DNA of 64,000 nucleotides, from assembly GCA_963920665.1 (NCBI GenBank), contig OY987264.1, positions 31,166,906 to 31,230,905 of the forward strand, written 5' to 3'. The notes beneath the pieces are model-generated. The model saw nothing but the letters and a program-made list of their open reading frames with translations. It was not told the DNA's origin and did not search any database. Each line of letters opens with the position of its first letter. Within the stretch, counting starts at the first letter, position 1. Of this stretch, positions 20,131-31,901 are shown piece by piece. The position numbers and the translations under genes are program-made. The stretch is from Straminergon stramineum (lineage: Eukaryota; Streptophyta; Bryopsida; Hypnales; Calliergonaceae).

Positions 20131-22625
20131 TTTGCACTCATGTTGAGTGCAAATGGTTCTCTTTACAAGCATTACCGGTGTTTGGGAAGTTTTTTTGAAT
20201 TTTACTAACTATTTTCCTTCAATTCCCAAATTGAACCGGTTTACAATTTAAAGGAACTCAATACTTCATCTATTTCTTTACTCAAAATGGGAACTTTGTA
20301 GATTTTTTCACTGTTTTTTTGTCGATGTTTTCAAATTGCAATCGGGTTTCTTCCCAGCTCCATTGGCTAACTTTGAACTAGTTATCAATTCTTTGCAAAC
20401 AAAGAAATAATACTCCTTTGAGCATTTCTCAAAGGGGAAAAGGGGCAAAAAAAATTCAGTCGAAACTTTCCACCTTGGGAGAGTTTAAAATAAAAAAACC
20501 AAGGACTAATTATTTATTGTAGGAATGAGTAAAAGGAAAAATTTGGAATTCATATGTGGAATTAGAGACCCCGAATTCATGCAAAGAGATCATGAAACAT
20601 GCCAAATTAACCCTTGCAAGACTAGGAGTAGTCTAAACCTCCAAATTTATAAAGATTTATTCAAAATAATACACAAAAGAATAATTTAATGATGATGTGT
20701 AAGCAAATTAAAGTTGGACAACCAATGATTCTTTGGTGATATCTACATGGTTGGATCTACTATTGCACCAACCAATACTTATCAATAAAATTTGAAGTGA
20801 AAATTCAAAATCCCTAAATTATGGTGATTTTTTAAGATTTTTATTTTACTTACATGGTTATTGACTCGTTTTTAAAGGGGTATATTTTGAACTAAAAAAG
20901 TTGAAGAGATAAAAGTTTGCAATGTGAATCTGGCCAGAAATAGGTCTAAATTTGTTCCTATGACCCTCAATAAAAACACTTTTTAACACTAAAGGAGAAC
21001 ATAACTTTCTAGTTGTTCTATTTCACCATGTAGTTGATTGAATTTGGGATTTTTTGACATAGCTAGTCATATCTTTGAAAGTTATTGAATTTTAAATATT
21101 TTGGGTATTGTTTTGCGAAAAAAAGATATAAAAGATGAGATGATGAAGAAAATTGCTTCAAATACATGAATTCAACTTTAGTCATTTGTAAACCTTCATA
21201 TTTTACTCTAAATTTTTTACATCATTATAATTATGAATGGTTTTGTAATATTTGTACATGTGAAATGATTGCTTGAATGGATAATTTGTAATCTAAAGAA
21301 TAAAATGAGTAAACAATATGATTGGCTAGCATTTAATACTTGATGCTAACCTTGTTAAAATACAAAACAATTGTGATTGGTATATTTGTTGTGCATAAAG
21401 TAAGGCATTGAATAATTAGCGGCATATGCCCTACATTCCTGTACTTTGATTTTGTTTTGGTCGCATTTACTTATTCCATTTTGCTATGTACTTTGAACTT
21501 GATTTTAGACTTGAAGATAATTTTTTTGTGTATTCAAACTATTTATTCAAATACAAGAAGTTTGGCTTATTATACACGTTATAAATTCATTGTTTTTTCT
21601 TCTAGAATTTTAGGATTTTTAGTGTATTTGAAGTTGACTACTTTAAAGATGATCTACTTCATATGCTTTTATTTTTAAATGAAAAATTTAGATTTTCTTT
21701 TAGATCATCTAAATTTGACTTGTGTTATATTATAAAATATACATTTTGGGAAATTTTCCAATTTTTTATATGTATTTTGTAAAGTACAAGCACCTTCATT
21801 CCTCAATTCCATATTTATTTCTCTTTATATTGAAGTGCATTTTTGTAATTGAGAAGACACATTGTTCATTTAGGATAAAATCATTTGATTCTAATATGCA
21901 TTAAAATATATTTACCAAATCTTTTATCTCTCAAAACTACAATAAAGACTAGTATTGTATGCTTTCATGCTAAGGTAACTTTAAAAATACAGTCACAAAT
22001 TGATAATTTCAGAACTTTCACACTACCTTGTGAATTATTGGCTTCCTAAGATGCCTTATCTTTTTGGATTCTATATTTAGGTGTTGATTTCTATATGTTA
22101 CCAAAATTTGGTAATTTTTGGAGTTAGTGAACTTACCAAATAGAGTCCATTTATGGCATGTCATACTTTTTAAATGTAGTACAAAATCAAACTACTTTCA
22201 TAATTTAGTGCTAAAAATTCACTCATCTATGGATAAAGAAAACTAAAATATATTCTCTACTCAAAATTTTCAAATTATTTTCTAATACTTTTGAATATAA
22301 TTAAATCATGAAAATATTAAAATAATATATTAGTTGCTTTGAATCAGTATTTATTTTTAAAAATTGGATCTAAAATTTATCTAATTTTTTGAGGGCTATA
22401 TGTATAGAAAATTCACCTTATATACATTTTTTTCTATTAATTTGTGATTTAATTTACTTTCAACTTCTAGTTGGAAGTTATTTTGAAAAGATTTTCAAAT
22501 AGTTTTGAGAGATGACTTCAAAATCCCTAAAGCTTTGGAATGAAACTTTTTTCTAATTTTTCTAGAAAAGGTATAGCTCCTATGTACATCCAAGTTTTTA
22601 TAAATCATTTTTTTAAGTTTTAATT
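20131..22625. repeat. Segmental duplication D2, copy 1
   Basis: It matches 42030-45275 in the same orientation (for example TACAAGCATTACCGGTGTT versus TACAAGCATTACCAGCGTT). Copy 1 carries the empty site (TTAA at 20685-20688) where copy 2 holds element D, and 388 bp (21395-21782) that copy 2 replaces with unrelated DNA. The AT-rich frames at 21457-21904 are not supported as genes, because they fall partly in the replaced block. Confidence 0.85.
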
Positions 22626-22630
22626 TTTAT

Positions 22631-23190
22631 GGGCCCCATCAAGAGACACTTATATTTCCCTAACGAGGAAACTCAAGCGGCATTAGAGGAATTTTGGGGG
22701 GCTGGAGGGCTGTGTGTTCCCCTGAGTTTCGAGACCCTGGGATCTGCTCCGCAACAGCTACCTGACATGGCACAACGACTACCATTTCACTTTTCCAGGG
22801 GTTTTTTTTAAAAAAAAATTCAACTTTCTTTTCAATTTTCAATTTTTCAATNNNNNNNNNNNNNNNNNNNNNNNNNNNNNNNNNNNNNNNNNNNNNNNNN
22901 NNNNNNNNNNNNNNNNNNNNNNNNNNNNNNNNNNNNNNNNNNNNNNNNNNNNNNNNNNNNNNNNNNNNNNNNNNNNNNNNNNNNNNNNNNNNNNNNNNNN
23001 NNNNNNNNNNNNNNNNNNNNNNNNNNNNNNNNNNNNNNNNNNNNNNNNNNNAGAGGTTATAGTGGATTCTCGTTTGCAAGGATCTCTTTTTTTCAAACTT
23101 GTCAGGAATGGATGGATCTTCACCTAATTCTGATTTAGATTTGTACGGCCCCATTAGGGAAAGGTGATGCTTCCCTAACGAGGGAACTTG
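22631..23190. repeat. Pair of direct repeats around the assembly gap
   Basis: Related strings GGCCCCAT...TTCCCTAACGAGGAAACT (22632-22673) and GGCCCCAT...TTCCCTAACGAGGGAACT (23147-23189) lie on either side of the gap, in the same orientation. They may be ends of one repeat element collapsed in assembly. Frames read through the gap are meaningless. Confidence 0.4.
22852..23051. other. Assembly gap of 200 N
   Basis: A run of exactly 200 N, most likely a fixed-size placeholder; the true distance is unknown. Confidence 0.98.
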
Positions 23191-24037
23191 AGTGCCGAGT
23201 ATTGGTGAATGTTGACATCGAGGCTCTTTTGGTCTCAATGTAGGGAATTAGAACTCAACGCAGGGTTGCGTCCCACAGATTCTAACAGTCAGGGAAGAAC
23301 ATCTTAGGGTTGGTGCAAATAGGGAGCAAGAAGACAACTATGTTTGCCAACAAATTCTTCAATCAAAAGAATGAATTGCAATTGAATTTATAAGAATTTA
23401 TGAGGGAGAAAGATCTTGAAGGAACCACAAATCAATCGACTATGGATCGAACTAGGTTCCATGACTATTCATAGATCTTGATTATTGCATTAGTTACAAT
23501 TCATTAGATCTGATTGAGCTTCAGTTCCAAACTCAAAATACCAATTAGTTTGTACAGATTCATATATATTGTTTCCTAATCTCTATTCACACATTATGAT
23601 ATGGTTTGACAATAATATTACCACGGCTTTGAATCTGCTCATTGACACCTTACATAGAAGTTTACATAATAAAAAAGACTTCAATTCAATTTATCCTAGA
23701 GTTTATGAAAGATTTGTACTTGTCTGTCAATATTGAGCTAGGCTCATTTGTAAGACAAATCTAAGTGTAATCAATCTGGTGCACATAGGATCTATGATCG
23801 CCCTCAAGAGTCAATAGAATTCACCCCTACTTAAATACAATATTTGGAGCAATTTCAAATGTTTCTGATAACACGTACAAAATGTCATTCTAATATTGAC
23901 ATTCATGTCGAGCATCCTAAACTTTGCACAAACTGTTAGTTGTTCATGTCATGATAATATATAGTATTATTGACATGATTTATGAGTGTTCCAAACATAT
24001 TATTAGTGATAAGATTTGATAACTGTACTTGTGCAGG
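23191..24037. other. No gene recognised
   Basis: Mixed-composition DNA beyond the gap. No open frame, terminal repeat or copy within this window was noticed. Confidence 0.4.
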
Positions 24038-26049
24038 TTTGAGATGTACGATGTTGTACAAGTTGGAAATTATGGATCACAAGGCAATAAAAAAGCAAGG
24101 GACATAAGTTTCAATGTTGGGTTTGCATATTCTTCTTGTTCTTAGCAGGTATCTTGTAGTTGAGGTCCTTCTTTTACCATTATGCATGCACTTTTCTTTA
24201 TGATTTATTGTTTGCCACTCTTGTGATTTGTTGATTTGTGATGGTTTGGAACTTCAATAGCAGTTTTAGATATAAGGTAAACTTGCCTATGACAGGTAGA
24301 ATGAGTGTTTTGCCCTGTTATAATTAGCAAAAAAACGCTCAAAGTTTTTTCCATATAAAGATATCTATGAGAAAAGAAGAAAGCAATTGAAATTTTATTT
24401 TTCAGACAAAGTATGAATTTCTTATGAATTTTTGAAGTGTGATTACCAATTGGCCCAAAAGAGTCTGTAGACTATCCCAAAACCAGAAAAATTGTATATA
24501 TGATGGCCATCATACCACCTAAAGTAGTTAGAATATTTCCTAATATGGGTACAATATTTTCTAACATGGCTAAAACATGAAGAATTAAAAAAATCACTTA
24601 CTTTGATGAATTTACACTGAAAAGCTAGAAGTTCCTACAACATGCACTAATAACTCCATTACCATCACCCAAGTCATTGATTTCGGTCAATAACCAACCT
24701 AATGTAGTCCTAATCTTATTTATTAGGAAAATCTGTCATGGATTGTTGTAAGACTCTAATGGGTCATTTCCTAGGTGCCTATTCATGGGTGGTTTACTTG
24801 TCATAGGTAGGTTTACCTTATGTGTTGGTGATATGGAAATTGATAACGGTGCAACTTTGTAACTACAAGTGATGAAACAAATCATTAACAAACCAATAGT
24901 ACTTGGAGTTGTATTTGATTACTGGAAAACAAAGCTTTGTATCTCACATCTTTTTCGTGGATATTCTCATTGTAGAGCATACACTCATTTCTTGCTCAAA
25001 GCATTGGATATTATTCACTTGTCCCCTCTTTGTATTTGCCTTCCACTAGATTAGTTATGGTGAAGAATCTCATGTGTTTTATCTACAGTGCAGATGTGCA
25101 TCCTATTTTGTTATTTAATCATGGGCCTGGTTTGTTGTCACATTTTCCAGAGAGATTTGGCAAAAGCCTATTCTTTGCTAATTACAAGTACAAAGCGTTA
25201 AGGTATGTGCACACTCGGTGTTAAAGAGTGGTGTTATTGAGGATCTTAGGGATGAATTTAGACTTATTTCTAGACCAAATTCACATTGCAAACATCAGCC
25301 CTAACACCAAGTGCAAACATACCTTTAGTTTTGACTAACTCTATCTGTGTCTTTTTCATGTAACTGTACATATATAGTTGTATTTTTGCATGCCTAAATC
25401 TCATGTCTAGTTGATATTCCTTCATCATTCTACTACACTAATTCAATAGTTTATCCTTTCTAGGCACTGCGATGAATAACAAGATAAGTTTTGTTTTGTA
25501 GCAACCCCAGCTTGTGAATGATACAAAGCCTTTCAAAGTTTTAGACCAAGGGAGAAAATCCTCTGACCACACCTCAACATGTAATTAACTAATTATACTA
25601 TTCATACCTGACTTTTGTTTATACTCTATTATCTAGTTTTACTATCAAAATTCTCTTTTTTGACACCTCCATTGGTCCTCTAGTCAGAAATCACATATGA
25701 ATCTTTGTTGTTTGAGTAATTTGTGAACTATCTAGTGTTTTAGATGAGTTGTATATAGGATAGTCAGAGACATGTAGAGCTTCAATATTTATTATATGTT
25801 GGTGTGTGTGCAGATGCAAAGACACAAGAATGATATGCAATCCTTTGAAAACCTTTGACAAAAATCAATCCTCAAGAATTTTATCATGTGCGGTTTGTAT
25901 ACTTGGTTGATGGATGTGTTGCACATATCTAATATTCGAAACTAAAGACACACATCTTAGTATGTTACATATTGAATTGAATTAGTCAACAAAATGAACT
26001 AAGGTGATACAATTTAGTGCTTATACATTTGAAACATCATTTCATTTAC

Positions 26050-26121
<72 letters not shown>

Positions 26122-26313
26122 TACTATAATTGAAATTTCTCTCTAATTTCCTTATAGATGTGGGTGAATGAACCTCTTTCAAAAAATCTGAAAGTGAAGA
26201 CTAGGACCTTACAGCTTCAAAGATTTCATAAGCCATCTCTCAGGGTCCAATTGCCTTGCCAGATTGTTATGAATCAAAAGCTTTGGTGCTTTGAGATCAG
26301 TACAAGCTCCTAA
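24038..26313 (+). pseudogene. Possible exon remnants of an unrecognised gene
   Basis: Three exon-like pieces follow acceptor-like sites: after TGTGCAG at about 24038 (frame FEMYDVVQVGNYGSQGNKK, interrupted by TAG before GTATCT), after TTTTGTAG at about 25501 (QPQLVNDTKPFKVLDQGRK...), and after CTTATAG at 26158 (an ATG frame of 51 codons beginning MWVNEPLSKNLKVK). Their sequence looks more protein-like than the surroundings, but they do not join into one clean frame and I recognise no family. They could be spurious. Confidence 0.2.
26051..26120. repeat. Compound (TA)n(CA)n microsatellite
   Basis: About 29 TA units followed by about six CA units. A simple repeat whose length is likely polymorphic. 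Confidence 0.97.
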
Positions 26314-26461
26314 TGATGACTACAGACTTGTTTTACAAGTGGCTCTGACTTCAGTCAGAGATAAGTTGTTGGTGCTTGAAATTTGAATATTTGTAATTTC
26401 ACTCACAAAGTGGATCATTGACTTCAGATGATAATTGTTTTTTGAACTGATACTAAGTTAA

Positions 26462-27110
26462 CCCCTAAATGCCCAAGATCTTTTTTTTTAACTTCTTGGA
26501 ATTTTCTCTAAATTGAACAAAAAGAGAACATAATGATAAGTTTTGTCAATTTTGGGGGGATTATAAGCATACCAATTCAAACTTGACATGTTAGAGATCA
26601 CATGGGAAAAGAAAACAGAAGAATGTCATTTATTGATTGAAGGATTATAATGTTTGATCATGAGGGAGTTAAAATTGTGAAAGTGATTTGAAGTCTTTCA
26701 ATCCTCTTTTCACATGCCAAACCAAAAAGAATTGGTCAATAGAAAAAATGAGGTCAAAGGGCATAACATTTCTAACCCTAATCAATTGACGGCTTCTTAA
26801 TATCTACCACGCACTTTTTAAAAATTAATTTCTAATGTGATTTTTTCTCGAAGATCTTGAGTGTATTTGAGGCTCATTTCCAAGAGCACCCAATACTAGA
26901 AAATCAAGGTTTGCAATGAACTCTTGTGCACAAAATCTTGAATAGAAAAATCGTAATCATTCATTTTCAAAATCAGATTTTTGATGCTAAGAAAAAACTT
27001 CAAAATTTTTTTTTCAAAAACATAAGCTTTACAAATATTAACTTGGTAAGTTTTTATTTAACTTCAAATTTTTGTCAACACCAATATTTGGTACCTCATG
27101 CAATTAGAGG
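26462..27110. mobile_element. TTAA-flanked element I
   Basis: Flanked by TTAA at 26458-26461 and 27111-27114. The ends are CCCCTAAATGCCCAAG and, on the minus strand, CCTCTAATTGCATGAG, an imperfect inverted repeat. The interior of 649 bp is non-coding and distinct from the 0.9 kb family. Confidence 0.45.
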
Positions 27111-27114
27111 TTAA

Positions 27115-30100
27115 CTATAATGCCATAGAAATATTTATTTGCATTGCTCTAGCTCAATTTTTTTAATGTGTGATCATTGTTCCAGGCATAAGCAAGCCTC
27201 AAAAGAAAACCTCACCCCATGTAATGAATCCAAGGTTTCATATCTTGATTCAATCTCCTAAGTCATCTTCTAATTTCCAAATGTGTAGCATTTGGAAGGC
27301 AAACTGCAAAGGCTAGATCAAAAGCTAAAGAAACAATACAATGATCTTGAGATATTGAAGGGATGAAAGAAGAGCACAAGAAATCTATGAAAGAGTATAA
27401 AGGTTAGATCATTGGGTGATTTGCTGATTTTGTTGATTTTTCACAATACTATCTTTAGTTTTCTACAGTATTGTAAAATTAAAAAATTGATTTTTTGTTA
27501 AATTTGAATAATATGGCCAATGTTTTTACAATTAATTTTTTTCCAATTTCCTTAGGACAATAGCCATAAATCTACTAGAAGACTAGCTTCTCCAAATTTC
27601 AGCTCCAATCTCATAATTTTGGGTACAAAATAGTACCCATTAATTTGGCAAGTGTGACAAAAATTGTAGGCTATTTTTAGACAATAGATTTTTCTTGAAA
27701 GGTACAAAAAATTTACCAAGGTACCTTACCTATGTGAATCTTGAGTCATTATGATTAGTTTTGTCCAATGAATCTAAAGAGTTGAGGTCATGTCGAGTCT
27801 AGTGAATCTCAAAAGTTGAGGCTTTGTGACCTTAAATTATGTTGAATGAGTTATATTTACTAGGTGTAAATTCAGTTGGAGAAAGAAAAATGCTCCAAAT
27901 ACAACCCATTCAAAATCTACAACTTTTGCTCACAAAATGACAATGATATGTACTCCTCAACCCAACATTTGACAAATTGGTATTTGTTTTCACTAGGTAA
28001 AATACTTGGTACATAATTGCTATATGAAAAACATTTGAATACGCTTATGAAAAAACATATGAAACATTTATGAAAGCATATAGTTTCTAAAAATTGACAT
28101 ATCCAAAATACATATGACCATCTAATCAATAAGTGGCCTATAGATGGAACAAGGCTACACCACTTGATAGTTGACATTGTTGCACCTATATAGCTATTTT
28201 CAATATTTTAGAGATAAATATTATTAATAAAAAAAATCTTTATAATAGATCCAACCTTCTTGAATATACAATTTTGTAGGTGATTCTATAGGTCCCACAT
28301 GTCTTGTTTCTTAAATTCTGTGATGTGATTAGGTGAATTGCAAGAGGGAATGTTTTACATTGGTGAATTGAGGCTAAATTGGGCTATTGAATGAATCATG
28401 AATGAAAAGAAAAGATCCTTCTTGAGTTGATTTAGGGTTTCTTGTGGGTTTGTGCTCTAATTAGGTGATTTGCAAAGATGAAATTTTGTGAATTTGTGAT
28501 TATGTGACTAAAGTGAATTCTAAAATTGAATTGAAAATGAGAAAAAAAATCATGGTATGCATTCTTGTTGTATGCTCAAATGTATTTATGGTAAAAATCT
28601 ATATTTTTATTCATTTTATTGATTAGAACTTAGTTGCTAGCATGTGCCATGGTTATAAATGGAATGCATAAATCTTGTTACTCACATTTGTGTCAACCAC
28701 AAGTTGATGGTGTAGTTCTATGTATATTGACTTTCATTTATGTCTTTCAAAATCTCTTTGCAACTTAGCTATCACTTCTATTGTGAGATTTGAAATTTAT
28801 GAAAGAATATTTTTGTGTGTGAGTGCAATGTATTCATGGGCGAATTGTATTGATCATGACACATGTCCGAGGAGCTACAAAGAATTACCTTCCATATTAG
28901 GCAACCTTCACAAAGTATGATTTCTTTGCAAGTTATAATGACTTTCTTTAAAGAATGACGTCTTAGATCTAGTTGTACACTTTTTTACTTGTGGTTAGAT
29001 GGAAGGAAATGGAGTTTCCTATATGGCATTCGAGAATAGTGAGGAGACAACAACCGATGTCATTGATGATATTATTAAATTGTAGAATGCCAATATGGTG
29101 TGGGCAAATACTACCATACTTTATTTTAGAAAGATTTGGAAAACGATGAAGATCTCAAAGTTTTTTGTGGCAAGATGTTTATGGTGTGGGATGGCAACCA
29201 TTGTTTGCAAGTATAATTGTCTATTATCAAATGAGATTAAGCAAATGACTTCATGTGGTATTATGTTGTTGAAATTATTGTTTTGGAGGTCAAAGGGGAC
29301 GTTGCAATTTTGTTGGCAACATTTTATAAAGTTGTTTGGTAATCCTTTCAATTTCTTTATCAATTTTCATTTCATTTGACTTTTTAGTATTTAAAGTTTG
29401 TTTGGTTAGAACCATTGTAATTGTCACTATTCTACCATTTTTTCGGTGTATGTTCACTTAACATATTTTAACATAGTAAATCTTGTTTTGCCAAGAGAAA
29501 GTGAAAAAACAAAATTTCGTGTTTCTATAAATCTTGTTTACAAGATTTATTGCATTAAAAGTATAATTGGGCAACCACTCTCATATTTTAAAAAACTTGT
29601 GTCCAAAGAGGATCTTGCTAGAGATGAAGCCAAAAAGAAGTCAAAATAAATAACTTGGTTAATTTTGACTATTAAGGCTTTAAATTCTAGAGCCTTATAC
29701 TAGGTTCATATCATATTTTTTTTCAATTCTTAGGTCTTTCTTTTGTTCTTATTGTTAATTTGAATTAATATTATCTTGCTTCACTATCTATTACATTTGT
29801 CATCAAGAGCAATTATTTTTATTCTATTTTCTTGTTCTTCAAATTGGATTTGTCCATGTATGATGTGGCAACATCCCATTCAATGGCCTAAGACTTCAAC
29901 ATATGCCCAAATTGAACAATAAATCATAAGCTTTGAATTATACTACACCACTTAAATTCATTAAATATGACAAAGTAGAGTTTAACTTGGAATCCACCTA
30001 AACTACTACAATTCAATTCATTGTATAGTCTTTTTTTTAAATGATTTTTATTTTTAATAAAAATAAAATTTAGAAAAGGCTAAAGGCCATATTTGTTATA

Positions 30101-30531
30101 TTGAGACTTTTCATAGATTTTGAGACAGAATGCTAGTTATTGAAAAATTCATTTAAAAAATTAGGAATTGAAACCAAAAACAAATAATGCTCAAATAATG
30201 ATCCTATAATGAAATTCTAAAAATTGGTGTTGTTACCTATTTATAAAAAAATAACAATAAAGAGATGAAACAGTTTATCTTCGATTCGAGGATAAAATTG
30301 AGACTGCAAAAGATCTCAATATAACAAATATGGTCTTGCTAGCTTAAAAAGAGGGGCATCAACTAGAAATCTAGTTGTTTAAGTCATTAGGGGTTAATAA
30401 ATTTATAAGGTGTATAATATATGACTACTATATTTGTTTTAAATATTCAATGTCTATGATGTATTTTTTTATTTAGAAGTATAGTTATAAAAATAAAATG
30501 GATGAAGACTACATTGATCACTTAACCCCTA
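27115..30531. other. AT-rich intergenic DNA with weak frames
   Basis: Frames at 27917-28177 (minus), 28720-28920 and 29095-29379 (plus) are open. The last, together with the run just upstream from 29014 (MEGNGVSYMAFENSEETTTD, broken by a TAG before it), has a somewhat protein-like look with several Cys residues, and could be a decayed transposase or other gene. No motif can be named. TTAGGGGTTAA at 30388-30397 resembles a lone right end of a TTAA element, with no partner found. Confidence 0.3.
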
Positions 30532-30535
30532 AAGG

Positions 30536-31439
30536 ACCGAACGGCATTTTTCGGCAACACAGCAATTTGAGGCAACTCACTACAAACAAAATTTTTATTC
30601 TTCATCTTTAAAATTTTCACACAATATTTCCCCGAGGAGTAGCTTAAAGGTCCAACATTTTTCATGAATTTTGAATAAATGGTTAAAAAGTTATGTTATG
30701 GTATGTAGTTTTCATAGTTCAGCAGGCAACCCAAGCAACAAAAACAAATTCTTGAAAAATCACTTTTTTTCAAAATAAAAATTTGAAAAGTTTTGAATCA
30801 TTCCATTTTGATTTATGAGATGAAAGTTATGAGGAGTTTTTGTTGTGGGTAGTTAATGGGTAGTTATGAAAACTCCACTCTAAAATAAACTTTGAAGTCC
30901 TTTACTTAACTCAATTTTCAATATTTTTGGAAAAAAATAAAAGCATAAAGTGTAGATTGTTTATTACAACATTATCACCATTGGGATTGGCATTTTTCAA
31001 TTCCATAAACAAATTATTAACAATTTAGTATTTTGAATCATTCTCTACTTCATTCTACTTACTAATTTTTTCCTATATGTTGCACAATTTCAAATGATCT
31101 GAAAATTTTCAAGCATGTAGCCAACTTGCCTTGAAGAATGAATCCAAAGAGTTACAACCATTTTGGACATTTTTTCATAATGATTTGACCTTGTGAATTG
31201 CAGCTGCCCAGATTTTCGAAGGGCCAAAAAAGGGCTTTTTGTCACTTCAAACACTAATATCTTACAATCTACAAAATGAAAATTTTTGAAATTTTTTCTG
31301 CATCTTTTCAAACCAATGTACTACAAGATCCTACAGTTACATGTGTCCAAAAATATTTTTTTTCCAAAATTTTGTACATGTACTAGAAATGGCAGTTTAG
31401 GAGTGTTTTGGTGAAAATATAGTTGAAAACCTTCAAGGG
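30536..31439. mobile_element. TTAA-type 0.9 kb element, copy B (inverted relative to C, D and F)
   Basis: Flanked by TTAA at 30532-30535 and 31440-31443. The left end is CCCCTAAAGGACC; the right end on the minus strand is CCCTTGAAGG. Its reverse complement matches copy F closely (shared GTTGGCTACATGCTTGAAAA and GGGCAGCTGCA). A minus-strand frame (31090-31311) resembles one in copy F at 63622-63834. Confidence 0.8.
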
Positions 31440-31901
31440 TTAATCATTCAAAAGCATTGTTCATGATTTAGTTCTTGTAGTGTTTACAACCTTTTCTTGT
31501 CACGAAATTTTTATCCAGCCTATATTACCCACTTTTGTTGCTCTTTCTATTTTTAACTTTATAAATATCACCCCTATAATGGTGTTAATATGATGTATTA
31601 CAATTTTACATCCATGTGCTTTATAGTGAGATGTCCTAAATTGCTATACCTATTTTTATTGTGCATTTGCTTACACACACTATTTATTTTAACTATATCT
31701 CATTTTTTGAAAATATATTGGTTCAAATTTTTGTTACAGAATTGCATAGTAGCGTATTCATTTGTTGTTCATTTGGACTATACATCCTTACATATAATTC
31801 CACTGTCATAGGCCCCCAACGGATTCACCAACCCTGAATAGAAAAAAATGTAAGCTCACAGGCTTACAAGCTCATAGGCTCACATATTAGCACCCCTGCC
31901 T

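Noticed and set aside
20605..20620. TTAACCCTTGC as another TTAA element end
   Set aside because: The same string lies in the duplicate segment at 42403, and no right partner flanked by TTAA was found, so it belongs to the segment itself.
22660..23238. Long minus-strand frame across 22660-23238
   Set aside because: It is held open by the run of N and has no real sequence across its middle.
26051..26120. AT tract as a matrix-attachment or origin element
   Set aside because: A compound microsatellite explains it fully; no supporting signal nearby.
29095..29379. Cys-containing frame as a zinc-finger transposase
   Set aside because: No BED, hAT or DDE motif could be identified and the frame is interrupted just upstream.
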